DNA of 64,000 nucleotides, taken from Vitis vinifera. Its lineage: Eukaryota; Streptophyta; Magnoliopsida; Vitales; Vitaceae. Within the stretch, counting starts at the first letter, position 1, and each line of letters starts with the position of its first letter. The stretch lies in the NCBI RefSeq assembly GCF_030704535.1, contig NC_081813.1:1272501-1336500 (forward strand), given 5' to 3'. Position numbers and translations under genes: made by a program. The notes below the pieces were generated by a model. The model saw only the letters and a list, made by a program, of their open reading frames with translations, was not told where the DNA came from and did no database searches. This document shows positions 12,401-24,280 of this stretch, piece after piece.

Positions 12401-15400
12401 AAGAATGCAAAGGGGGTTTTCTCCTTCATTCTTTAATTTCCTTTTTGTGGTGATCATGACTGATATGTGTTGATGTATGACCTTTTACCCTTTATAAATA
12501 TCTTTTTTTTTTAAAATATAATAATATTGTGGTTTCTGGTTAGAGAAAAGAAATTGAGGATGTCTTTCATTCATTAGGATCCTCTAATATGCAGTGTAAA
12601 ATTACACTGGGAGTGATTAAAAGTGGATCATTCAAGCAACTGGTATCTTGCATAAATTTGAAATTTAATAAAGAAAATAATACATGATTAAACTCATAAC
12701 TATTCTATAGATAGGGCCACATTGGTTTGGTGTTTTCTCTATAATGCATTTGCAATGGCATAAGTGCAGAAGTGTATTTATTCTTCTTTATTTCATTTAA
12801 TGGTCCCCAATGCACATTGGAGTTTTCTTGTTTAACTTCCTCTGTCGAACAGCTTACTAATTTGACCACCTGTTTAAACAGTATTTTTGAATGATGAAGC
12901 TGACTCAATAGCAACCATCTTGCTTGTCCCCAATTCTCTTAGAGAGCTTGAGCTATGTCACTGCTCAATTTTGCTCTAATGCTAAAGGATGTAGGCTCTG
13001 CCCTTTTTCTTTTTCCCATTTTGTATGATTTTGGCCTCCTTTTCAGTGGCTTAAGAAATTTTAGTGCTAGAAGTATCCAATGTGAGTCATGTGAAATCAA
13101 TTGGTGTAAGTTCCATTGACAATGTTATTATTAATTAACACTCATTCCTCTCCCATTTCTCATGCTTTGCCTGGTTTGTTATGTGCTTCTTGTTGTCTTG
13201 TTCATTTACTTGAATTCTCAAAGATGGAATTCAGGCAAGATTGGTGGGTAATCATAAGTATGCTGTCTGGGGTGGATGGGAGATTGCAGCAGGTCTCTGT
13301 ACTTAACCACTCAGATTAATTTCACCCATTAAACTTAGACAAAGACAAAAAAAAAAATCAAGGAATTCTAGTTATCTGAAGCCAACTCTATTTTTTTTCT
13401 CTTTTTTTGGGTAACCAGCAATGAAGCAAACATGAAGAGAACTTCTTAATGCTTATATTAAAAAAAAAAGCATGAAGGGAGTTTCTTAATTTCAAGCTGC
13501 TCTTAAGTAAATTTTATGCTGAAAGTTGTCTAGTTTATTCTCAAAGTAATTATTAATTTTTTAATCTCATTTGCTATCTTAAATGCATGTGTTTACTGGG
13601 AGTTGTGATGCTTTATCTACCATCCAGGTTGATGGTGATGGGAGATTAGTGCCTGCGACAGATGATGAAGTTATGGAGGTTGAGGACTTGCTCGAAGAGT
13701 TTAAAATTGAAATGCCTTTTGTTGCCGACACTGGGCAGACTGTAGAATGCACTTCCAAAGAAGAGTTCCCCTCTGGGAATCCTCATTTAGAATGTTCAGA
13801 AGGTCTGTAATGTGCTTTAAGTTTTATCTCACCATATCATCATTGTCATCATCTTAACTGTAAATAGGGGGCATTTTGTCTGCAATATAAAATTGATAGA
13901 AATTATGTACCTTTTTCTGACTGTGGGCAAGTATTACTGTGTGATAATGGATAGAAGCTATATCATGATCTAGTTTGGGATGCTCTGGTGAAGTTGTTTT
14001 GCTCCATTTACAGCTTCATTGTTTCTCATTCAAGCTTGAATTTCCTTTATTGTCTCAACTTGCAAATACTTTCGAATCATGAAAAGACGGATTCCACTTT
14101 CCAATCTCCATGGTATTTTGTGTTCCATTATAATCTAAGGCTAGCATGCCATTATACCAGCTGTCCCTATTCCGTATGCTGAAGGTAGTAGCGAGAAGAC
14201 TTGAAAAATTGCAAAGAGACTTCTTGTGGGGAGGGGGAAGTACGGAAAAAAAAGCACACCTAGTCAGTTGGGAGAAGGTGTGTGTGAGCAAAGAGAAGGG
14301 GGGGCTTGGCTTGAGGAAAATAGTCCATTTGAACAAAGCCCTTCTTGGAAAATGGGTATGGAGATTTGCTCATGCCAAGGATGAGATGTGGAAACGTGTT
14401 CTCGTGGCAAAATACAGGCAAGAGGATTTTGGGTGGAGAACTAAAAAAGCAAATGGGGCGTTTGGTGTTGGAACAATATGACTCTTAAGGTGGGAAAAGG
14501 CACCAAAATCAGGTTTTGGAAGGACACTTGGTGCGGGGATGTTGAGCTGGCCCGGAGATTCCCTCAACTCTTCAATGTGGCTGCCCAAAAAAGTGCCACT
14601 GTGGGGGAATTATGGGACCAGAATGCTGGTCAAGGAGGCTGGAACCTAAGGTTTTTTAGAAGCTTCAATGATTGGGAGCTGGCCTTGGTTGACGAATTGC
14701 TGCAAATCCTAAGGAGTCAAAGAATTACCTTGGAGGAGGACTTGGCCTTATGGAAGGGGGGAAAAAATGGGAAGTTTGACATCAAGGATGCGTATGGGCT
14801 GTTGACCAGTCATAATACATCTTTGTTCCCCAAAAAGGGCATTTGGGTGGAGAACGTGCCTTCCAAGTTAGCGTTTTTTGCGTGGGAAGCTACTTGGGGG
14901 AGGGTTCTTACTATTGATAGGCTTCAAAAGAGAGGATGGCAGATTCCTAACCGGTGTTATTTATGTGGTAGTGATGAGGAAAATGTAAATTATCTTCTTA
15001 TCCATTGTACAGTGGCTAGTGTGTTGTGGGGGATGGTTCTTAGTCTGGTTGGAGCCCAGTGGGTCTTTCCAGAAACTGTAAAGGAGGTGATTATCAGCTG
15101 GAAGGGTTCTTTTGTGGGTAAAAAGAGGAAGAGAATCTGGAGATCCATATCGTTGTTTATTTTTTGGACGGTGTGGAAGGAAAGGAATAGATTAGCATTT
15201 AGGGGGGGGGGGGGGGGAGCGAGCTATACAGAAAATTAAGTATTCTTTTGTCTGTAATATGTGGGGGTGGGCAAAATTGTATAATGGTGTGGAGTCCCGT
15301 TCCCTTATAGGTTTCCTGGAGTGGATAGCCTTCAGTTGAGGGCTGGTGGGTTTTTTGTTGTTTTTTTTGGTCCTTTGTTGTGAGGCCTTCATCGCCTCGT

Positions 15401-18400
15401 ATACTCCCTGTATGCTTTGCGGTGTTTGCCTTTGCTAATATATGTGTGATTACTTATCAAAAAAAAAAAAAAAAAAAAAAATCTAAGCTATTATATAGCA
15501 TATGAGCTTAGTTTCTATAAACTCTTGACTTTATTTGCATCCTCTTTTGTAAATTTTCTTTTTTGCATAAAATTTTTATGCGTATTAATAGAAGGCTTGT
15601 TTATGTCATAATCACTGTTTAAGCTTATGCTTTCTTGGTATGGCTTTCTCTTACCTTCTGAAAGTCCATTACCCTGCCCTGCTTGTCTCATCAACATCTA
15701 AGATACTGGATTTTTATTCCTTTTATTCCTTTCTTGTAGAGCTTCTCTTTTGAGAGAATTGTATGCTTTAATTTTATGAAAAAAAATTTATCCAAGCTTT
15801 AGCTGTTTGCAAGTGAATATTTTCTTGGTATGCCTTTATTCAACTCATTGGTGTCTCATTCACTGCCTGGATCTTTCTACATCAATTTCCTAAATCATCT
15901 AATCTTTTCTCCGACACATTCAAGTTTTAACACATTTTGTTGGTTCCTATGAATGTATATATGTCTGAATGAGCTATACTTGCCAGGTATGTTGCAATCA
16001 GTGAACACAGAAATAGATGCAGAAAAATTAAGTGCACGGCTTGAGGTACTGGTTATGCTCCCTAAGAAAGATATTCCCTTTTTGTTTCAATGTGCAAGTG
16101 ATTTGTGCTGTTTTACTTCTACTACTACTATCGTTAGTACAATACTTGAGATTAATATCTTGAATTGGTGTAAGTATGGCCATCTGGCCATCTGATATCT
16201 CATCTTGTGATCCTGTCTTTTTGCTTCTTTTGCATTAGCAAATGCCCATTATTTATGTAATCTATGCAATTTCTTTTTTGTTCTTTTGTTCCTTTAATTT
16301 AAAAAATGCTTAGTCGTAATTTTTTGTGACAATGAAATCTATGTCTCACACACCTTTAATGTACATGCACATTCATGTTTGTACACACCACTACACTTTC
16401 ACATGTGCACACAACACCTCAACATCAACTGATAGGACTTTATGTTCATCTGAACCACTCAAACTGATCTAATCATGTTTTGAATGGACTAACCACAAAC
16501 TTCATCCAGATTGATCATTGTGAACGTGAAACATCTTCACTTGTATTTGGATGTAGAATAGAATTGTCTATACTATTTTAAAATTAAGACTCACATGTGA
16601 TAATCATAAGATTCAATCTTTTTCTGTGTTACCACTCATACATGATGACCTCAACCAGGCAACTAGTTCAGATATCTAGATTGTTGCATCACTTTGAATA
16701 GAAACCCCATTTGTAACTGTGGATGCATACGCTTACAAACGTGCACTTTGCTCTTGAGTTAAGCTGTGTGCTAAAGCACTCTGATTTGCAAAATGGCTGG
16801 CTTTGTTTGTTGAGGAAATTGTGTAGTTGTGGGACTAGAAATATTGGTATAAATTTGAACTTACAGGGAATCAATCATGTAACTGTTAGATAACTTATGC
16901 TAATGAGGCCTGGCTTAGGTGGCAAGGGGTGAGGCTGGGATTGGGTAGTTCCTAGGTTTTATTCCATGTACCAAAAAAATGTCAACTGTTAGAGAAGAGT
17001 TGGACAATTTATGGAAGTTGTTAGCAGGATCAATTTTTCCTTGACATGCCTGTGTTGCAGTGTTGGCACTGACACCTTTGTCATGTTTGACTTGTTCTGA
17101 GGCCGTCATGTGGGAGTTCCATTTTGTGCTGGACATGATTGCTTGCCCATCTATAGTTACATAGATTAAAAAAACTAAACATAGTTGATTTTTCGTCTTA
17201 TCATATTTCATCACTGTAGCAGAGACACCGAGCATGCTTATCTGCATCACTTTCTTCCTACTCAGAAAAAAGTACACAGGTGTGTAATACCTGCCACTGT
17301 AGACCAGATATCTCGTTATCAATTGTACATAGGAACTTCAACTGTGATGCTCAATGTTTTATTTGCAATTTATTACTCTTGTATATTTTACATTAGACAT
17401 CTGTCTTAATTGTTTGATTTGACTGTCTTGCCCTTGTATTGTGCTGACTTCTGCACCTAGTTTTTGGTTTCTTTCTGTTTGTATTTCCATAAATATGCAT
17501 TCGGTTTACCCAGCTATTAATTGTCTTGGATCGTTTTCGGCCTAAATTATCTTGTAGTATATCGGGGAGATGTTGCAAAAGGTTAACCAGGAAGAGAGGC
17601 TCCGCTTAGCCTATGGATCTCCTGATCATTCTTCTGCTTATATGAATGTAGACAGCCAGTATTCTGATGAGCATGATAAATTGCCTGCTATTGACAAGAA
17701 GCTCCAATCTAAAATTCCCTTGCAGGAAATTGTTCCTTCTTCAGTGCTGAGTTCAAATGACACTCACATTGATCAATCTGGCAGTGTCGGGGAATGCTCA
17801 AACCCTCCAGGTGGACCAATGGACAGTGGATCATCAGCTTCGGCTGTCTGTACTAGTCTGAAGCCTGATTTTACTAAGCTGAAAGGGGAAATATGCTTGG
17901 ACAATCTATCAATTAGAGAACTACATGAAACTTTTAAAGCAACATTTGGGCGAGAAACATCTGTCAAGGACAAGCAGTGGCTTAAGAGGAGAATTGCCAT
18001 GGGATTGACTAATTCTTGTGATGTCTCAACCACAACATTCATATTCAAAGACAACAAATCGATGAAGAAAGTTAAAGAAGAATGCTGTAAGAGTGTGGAT
18101 GGTACTTTAATCGAAGATACAGTAGTTGGGGCAAAAAATGATAACTGCAGAGATTCACCTACTAGCCGCAATAACCGAGGGGAAGCTCATCAGATTCTTT
18201 CTGGTAAGAGATTGCGAAACTCTAGTGTAGAATATGATTGTGGAAGTGATGATCTTCACACGGAACAGATTGCTGGCAAAAGAATTCGAAAGCCTACAAA
18301 GCGATATATTGAAGAACTTTCAGAAGCTGATTCCAGAGAATATGGTGGAAGGTTAACATCATCAGTTAAAAATTCTGTACATGGTCAGTCATCTCCAAAA

Positions 18401-21400
18401 TCTCAAGCCAGACCTGTTCGAAATGTCTGTTCTGAGGGGAAAACGGTTGTCACCAGGCTTGATTCTCTTGGAGGATCTGGGGTTCAGGTTCCTTATGTTT
18501 TTAGGGTCCGAAGAAGCCGCCCGAGGAAAAACTTTATGGCTCTTATGGTATGCGAAACCATTGTTTCTTCTTGATAGATAAGATTTATTATTGACAGAAA
18601 AAAGAGGGTATAGGGCCTATAGCGAGCTCATGCACACATGAGGTATATCCTTAAAAAGCCAAAAGCGTATAGAATTGAACAATTCCCTGAAAACTCTAAA
18701 AACCAACTTCGTAGGTACAATATTTTCATTTTCATTTATCATTGAGAACAATTCTTGTTTTATGTTTGTGTTTCTGTAAAAACCTGTTAACTTTGAGAGG
18801 CTGCTTGCTGGAACACACACATTCCACTGATGTCCCTGAATGTCTAGGGCATTTCCAACCTCTCTGGGTCAAGGGATCACATTAGCATGGCCCCCTTGGC
18901 CTAAATGAGGACTGAATTAATTATTTACAAGCTATATATTTTGCATGTTGATTTCTTAGCTTGATTCATTGGCCATGCATCCCTATATGTAATATAAGTT
19001 GCATTGTTAAGCACCTATGCCATGTCTTCCTGCTATACTTGTGAAAGTAAATTTTTAGGATTCCACCTAAATTTGTAAATTTTTGTGCATCTGATTTCTT
19101 TTTGTGACTCCAACCGAAAGTTTGATTTGTTTATGCTGTCTCTTCTGAATATGTTGTTCTTCAGATGATCATATTTAAATTCAATACAAATGCAATAGCA
19201 TCTAATATAAGTATTTTGCAAAACAGTGAGCGAAATATTCCCTGTAGTCAAGGCTGAATTTTTTTTTATTGATTGACCATTTGTTGGAACTTGGAAACAA
19301 AATGTCATTAGTTTCTTAATGTATGAAATGATTTTCATATTTATCAGATTAGTTTATGGTGCCCCTGTTTTGATAAGTAAAAGAGAGGCATTGCTGGAGA
19401 TTATTCATGTGATGCAAATATTGATGTGTTTGAATTGCAATTGTCAGAAATTCAACACCAATAGCATGGGCATGGCAGCTAAGCTAGTCAAGAAGGCCCT
19501 TGGTGTGCGTAGTTCTCGAACGGATAATGAAGGTGGGAACAAAGTTTTGCAATCCAGACCTGCTCCTAAGCGGCTTCAGCTGCCGGTGAGGCACCATATG
19601 TCATTTAATAACATGTTCATCTTTGGTTATTTGAGTAGATACCTCTTTTCATTTATTTATTGAATATATTGGTATTTGGATAGGACATTGTCATGTTTCA
19701 TCTAGTAGAATTTTCTTGGTGGTATGGTGGGTGTACTGTTTTATTAGTCTCTAGTCATGCTGGTGCTCTACTTTTTTCTTGGGCTAATTTTTTTTTGATA
19801 GGCTAAATGAAGAGGTATATTAAAAGCTCTCTTTTCTTGGGCCAATGCTCCTAGACTTCCCAATGAATAAAAGATATATGCAAAATTTCTAATATAGACC
19901 ATTATTTATTTGCTCTCACATTTACTGAAAATGATCATGATATGCCTGTTGGTAGTCTTGAAATAGGTCTCTGCCTTTGGCCTATTTTAGTGTACCATGG
20001 CTACTGATGATTTATACAACTTAATCTCCTTAAGCATAATGTTGTTAATTTTAGAAACATGTCATTGATCTGGCAGGCAAGAGAAGGATTCCTTCAAGAT
20101 TTGATATAACTGAAAATAATCAAGAGAAGGGAGTCAATGATACAACTGAAATTTTGCTAATGAAAATTATTGTGCTGAATTTTTAGTACTGAAGATTTAA
20201 CTTGTTAAGGGTAAAAGTCATCGTCAGGCTAATAAAACTGGTGCAAATTTGTAACAGTACTTTAAAAGATCAGAACTTAAAAGTGCCTTCAGTGTTCAAC
20301 AATACATTGGCAGAGACTGACCAAAAATTTCAGCCCAATATTCCATGAGTTTAAACAGTCATAACATGGAAAATTTCAGTGTTAAGCATTGAATCATGTT
20401 ATTGAACAGCCTAGAAGATGACGAGACTGAGGTATAATGTAGACTGCAGCAATCTTTGTAGGGGATAGAAGTAGAAAAGTGGCTGATATGTTTTTTTCTT
20501 GTTTCTTGAAGAGTTCTGATGACTGGGGATAACTCATCAATTGTAAAAAATAATTTGAAATTTGAAACAGTGGTAAAACAAAAATGTATGCGTGAGAATA
20601 GGTCGGAGATTTTTTTTTTTTAGAAACAGGTATGAATGAGGAATAGGTTCTTATATTGAATTGATTGTGCAGAACTGGACATCACTCAGGTCTTAGTCAC
20701 TAGCTCTAAGACAGCCTATCATTGATCCAGTACATTTACATTCTCACAATAGTACTTCTTTGTAGGATGTGTGGATGTCTCATTTCTCAAGAGAAATATT
20801 ATTGCTAATTTCTATCTTTTTATCTCTAAACTGATGATGATGTATGCATACTGATGGGAAGGTTTTTCTGTATCAAGCTTATTGGTGAACCAGTAAAACA
20901 TGAGCAATGCTCAGTAGCAGACACAATTGAACTGGAGCAAAGGGTGGAGCTGAAACATGTGGATTCATCTGGAGATACTTCAGATGATAACATTGCAACT
21001 GTGCCCACGGCAAAAGGTGGAATGAGAAGGAAGCACCATCGAGCTTGGACTCTCAGTGAGGTTATGAAGCTAGTTGATGGTGTATCTAGGTATGGAGCTG
21101 GAAGGTGGTCTGAGATCAAGCGGCTTGCCTTTGCGTCCTATTCATACCGAACCTCAGTTGACCTCAAGGTATGTACATAGAATGGATGAACGACAAAGAT
21201 CAGACTCTGAAACCTACACATGTTCACATGAATTTTGATATGATGTATTGAAATTGGGAAATGATAATTACGGGGATTAGCTTTTAGCCTTTACAAAGGG
21301 GGTTATGCTGACAACTTGTTTTGAATTGTAGGACAAATGGAGGAACCTACTGAGAGCTAGCTTCGCTTTATCGCCTGCAGAAAAAGGGGTGAGCACCATC

Positions 21401-22141
21401 TTTTCTGTGTCGATGGTCTTGTAGATCTAATAAGAGAACTTCAGAAAAGCATAGTCGTGCATGATGTGCATGCATCACTGGCCAGAACAGAGAACCGAAA
21501 TTTAAAATAAAAAAAAGAAAGGGGGAAAAATGCGTAGCCCTTTTCCTATTTAGATTTTCAGACTGAAACTCTGTTTTCTCAATGGAGTATTACAGTCAAC
21601 ACAATTCCGTACTTCTAATGGAACAGAACATCTCCTTTCTTGCCCAGTTGATTTCACTGTGTGTCTCATCCTTTTTTTGGCTTCATCATATTCACATATA
21701 ATGTGTGCTTTCTCTAAGCTTCACACACATACATTATTGTGGACAAAACCGGTTATTTCCTCTGCGAATCAATTTGACCCAAAATTTGGTTTCTAGGCTG
21801 TGTTACATTATTCTCTTTGCTTTGTTTCATGCTCAAATTTACCCATTATTTGGTTTCTATTTCTAGGCTGTGTTACATTATTCTCTTTGCTTTGTTTCAT
21901 GCTCAAATTTACCCATTATTTGGTTTCTATTGCTATTCCATACTCCTTGCTTATTTCCATGTTTAATTTTACACAGATGAGTTCCCGAAAGCATGGCTCA
22001 ATGCCCATCCCGGCAGCGATCCTGTTAAAAGTGAGAGAGCTTGCTGAAATGCACGCCCAGGTTGCGCCCAATCTGGGCACAAGCAAGCCATCTGGTTGTG
22101 GTGGGAGGACTGTACATGAAACAAGAGCAGGGTTCTTGTAA
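9476..22141 (+). CDS. Telobox-MYB, TRF-like (TRFL) telomere-repeat-binding protein
   Basis: Coding blocks: 9476-9604, 13628-13802, 15987-16045, 17558-18547, 19448-19585, 20878-21168, 21332-21388, 21977-22141; all GT/AG, phases add to 2004 nt (667 aa). One C-terminal Myb domain at about residues 548-604 (RKHHRAWTLSEV..., YGAGRWSEIK) ends in VDLKDKWRNLL, the telobox that reads plant TTTAGGG repeats. A conserved central block SIRELHETFKATFGRETS lies near residues 239-256, followed by QWLKRRIAMGL; basic, nuclear-signal-like stretches are KRIRKPTKRYIEE (361-373) and RVRRSRPRKNF (437-447). The N-terminus is acidic. Telobox-Myb proteins bind telomeric DNA or promoter telo-boxes in the nucleus; which applies here cannot be told. 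The joins at 18547/19448 and 19585/20878 are least certain: a small extra exon in the latter intron is possible. Confidence 0.85.
10115..10303 (+). mobile_element. Short LINE 3' tail fragment
   Basis: Ends in TTTACCCATAAAAAAAAA, the usual tail of plant L1-type LINEs, and carries the tail-like words GGTGGCGCC and CACTTCCTGTGTA. ATGAGCAT stands on both sides (10107-10114 and 10304-10311), possibly the target duplication. It lies in intron 2 of the telobox-MYB gene, sense orientation. No coding sequence remains. Confidence 0.55.
11448..12010 (+). mobile_element. 5'-truncated LINE (zf-RVT end), intron 2 of telobox-MYB gene
   Basis: The open stretch after 11460 gives RWYLCKGDEETVDHI, the degenerate zinc-knuckle (zf-RVT) end of a plant LINE ORF2, and the 3' tail ends TTTGCCTACCAAAAAA. 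ATCAATTCATGG flanks it exactly (11436-11447 and 12011-12022), a clear 12-bp target duplication. Frameshifts and stops make it dead. Sense orientation to the host gene. Confidence 0.85.
14144..15479 (+). mobile_element. 5'-truncated LINE, intron 3 of telobox-MYB gene
   Basis: Retains only the end of ORF2. 14146-14478 encodes the part after the reverse transcriptase palm (IVHLNKALLGKWVWRFA); 14478-15239 encodes the C-terminal region with [20 protein letters not shown] and the zf-RVT cysteines in RCYLCGSDEENVNYLLIHC. A deletion between GVG and the next LINE block shifts the frame. A 16-17 base G run near 15202-15217 ends the reading frame. The poly(A) tail (about 20 A) ends at 15480. AATCTAAGGCTA before (14132-14143) and AATCTAAGCTA after (15480-15490) form the target duplication, differing by one G. 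Confidence 0.9.
21791..21930 (+). repeat. Perfect 70-bp tandem duplication in the last intron of the telobox-MYB gene
   Basis: Two adjacent 70-base units (21791-21860 and 21861-21930) that I read as identical, each beginning TTCTAGGCTGTG and ending TTGGTTTCTAT. They lie 46 bases upstream of the last exon's acceptor. Confidence 0.95.
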
Positions 22142-22196
22142 TACTGTAAATAAAAAAAAAAGGAAAAAAAAAAAAAAGTTAGCTGTCTAAATTAGA

Positions 22197-22202
22197 AATA
22201 AA
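22197..22202 (+). terminator. Candidate poly(A) signal AATAAA of the telobox-MYB gene
   Basis: AATAAA 56 bases after the stop codon, followed by T-rich sequence. Another possible signal, AAATAAA, lies immediately after the stop at 22148. Confidence 0.4.
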
Positions 22203-23742
22203 GAGGCTGATCTAAAAACCCTAGAACTGGTTCCTTATTTTCATTTTTCTTTTTTGTTCCTCCTGTTAATGCTTCTTGGCATGGATGGTAGATTGTAGGA
22301 CATTAGCCATCTAGTCCATCAAACATCTACTCTGCTGACATTTCTTTTGTTCGTTTTCTGTCTTTGTGTCTAAACCCGGACCGAACTCAAACTCGAACGC
22401 CTTTCAGTATGTTTTCCAGGTAGGAGCTGCAGCTGAATGATGATGGGTTTTTCCTATGGTTTATGGTGTAAAGTTGCCATAATTCAGCTTAGTTATCATG
22501 TATCTGTTTTTGGGTTCGAATGCAGGAATGAAATGGATCCATTGTAGAATTGTAGTTGCTAAAAAGAGGGTGAAATGATTCTAATGTATAAAAATTTCAA
22601 GGGCTCTAAAATGATTCTAATGTAAATTAGGAAGCACATTTTTGCCTAAAGGTGTTTCGACCAAAAATGGAAAGAAAAAAAATCATTAGAATTTAGAAAA
22701 TGGGAGTTTTGAACATCTTGCATGCCCATGATTTTGATTATTTAAATTTATAGTTAGAAATGCCGATCAAAGTATAGAGATGTGGGAATCATATACAAAT
22801 AAATTAAACTAAATATAAAATAATAAAAGTATGACATAAAATGAAAGTATTTTTAGTCGCATTACTATTTATAACTGGGATCAATGCACCAAAAATTACT
22901 TTTCAGTAGTAGGAAAGGAGCATAAAAACATATTTTATATAGGAATTTAACTTAGTTTTAGGTCTAAATTTACGAAATGCTTTCACAAGAAATAACATTT
23001 TTTTTTTAACTTTTATGTTATTTTACCTTTTCAGTTGCTCCTTTTGAAAAAATGATATTAAATATATATATATTTTTAAAATTAAGATTCAGACTCGTTG
23101 GAAACTGTTTTTTAGAATAATTTTTTGTTCTTTAAAACAAAAAACACATCTAACAACCAAAGATTATTTTCTATTTCTTACTCTAAGAATATAAAATAAA
23201 ATATTTAAAAAAAACTTTTTTTAGTTGTTTTATATTGTTTCTACTTGTTTTTTAAGGGTTGTTTTAAAAAATAATTGTACAAGTAAAATGATTAAAAATA
23301 AAATACTAAATATAAAAATTATTTTTAAAACATATTTAAAAATATTGAAATAGATTAAAAACATTTTAAATTTCTAAACAAGCTTTTTTATAAATTAGAA
23401 TTGTTTTAGAAAACAATTATCATATAAATAAGAGAACAAATTTCAAATAAAATATACAAATTATGATAATTAATTCTTGAAGAATATATGCAAGAATCCT
23501 TTTACAATAAATGAAATAATCAATTTCTAATTAATAAATAATAATACAAAAAGAATTAATTGGTTAAAATGGATGAAATAATTCTCGAATTTAACTATTA
23601 TTTTTGTTTGAAGAATAATTAATTTTTTACATAAATATCCTTATTATTTCAAGTATTTACACATATATTTTAAAAGAAAAAAATTATTTTTACAAGAAAA
23701 AATGAGGGTATTTTTATCAAAATGAAGTAAAAAAAGAATTGA
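22203..23742. other. Intergenic spacer between telobox-MYB gene and copia element
   Basis: No gene seen. Very AT-rich from 22720 onward. About 23080-23410 is a fold-back-type repeat whose core recurs elsewhere (see findings). Confidence 0.6.
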
Positions 23743-24046
23743 TGTTGTAAATGAAGAGTGGTGAATGATCACATTGATGGTCATTATGAACTCCATTTAC
23801 TCATCTTTAAGATGAGTAATGGGAGTTCATATTATGAAGCCTATAAAAGGCTTCATACACCCCATGTAAGAGCATCTCGAGAAAAAGAAATATATTCTTT
23901 TCTCTCATTCTCTCTCTCTCTTTCTTTCATTCTCTCAACATTTATCTTCTTTGATTTCTTTCTCTCCTATATATATATATATTATTAAAGTAATACATAG
24001 TCATCCCTACTTTTATTTGAGTCACATTTATTCTCATTTTATAACA
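23743..24046 (+). repeat. 5' LTR of copia element
   Basis: 304 bases, TGTTGTAA... to ...TATAACA. It carries a TATA box (CCTATAAAAGG at 23840-23850), a CT-rich stretch, and a (TA)n run near 23972-23985. Two imperfect palindromes lie just upstream of and around the TATA box (see findings). Confidence 0.95.
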
Positions 24047-24060
24047 CGTTATCAGTACGA
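24047..24060 (+). promoter_or_regulatory. Copia primer-binding site, non-standard
   Basis: CGTTATCAGTACGA directly follows the LTR end. It is not the usual plant copia site TGGTATCAGAGC for the 3' end of initiator Met-tRNA. It pairs instead with the anticodon arm of tRNA-Ile(AAU) as I remember that sequence (see findings). The position next to the LTR is seen; the primer identity is inferred. Confidence 0.65.
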
Positions 24061-24280
24061 ATTGCTCTTAAGGTAATTCTCGTATCTTAAACTTGAAGTT
24101 ATTTATATAGAATAAAATTTTACATATTTATATTATTGTTGATTTGTTTTGTTACATATTGTTAAAAGTTATAAACAAATTATTTGATTTTGTTTATAAT
24201 CAAAGTTATACCAATGCTATCAAGTTATTATAACTGATTCTAACAATATTGTTTTGTCATATATATGAAGTTATTTGACA

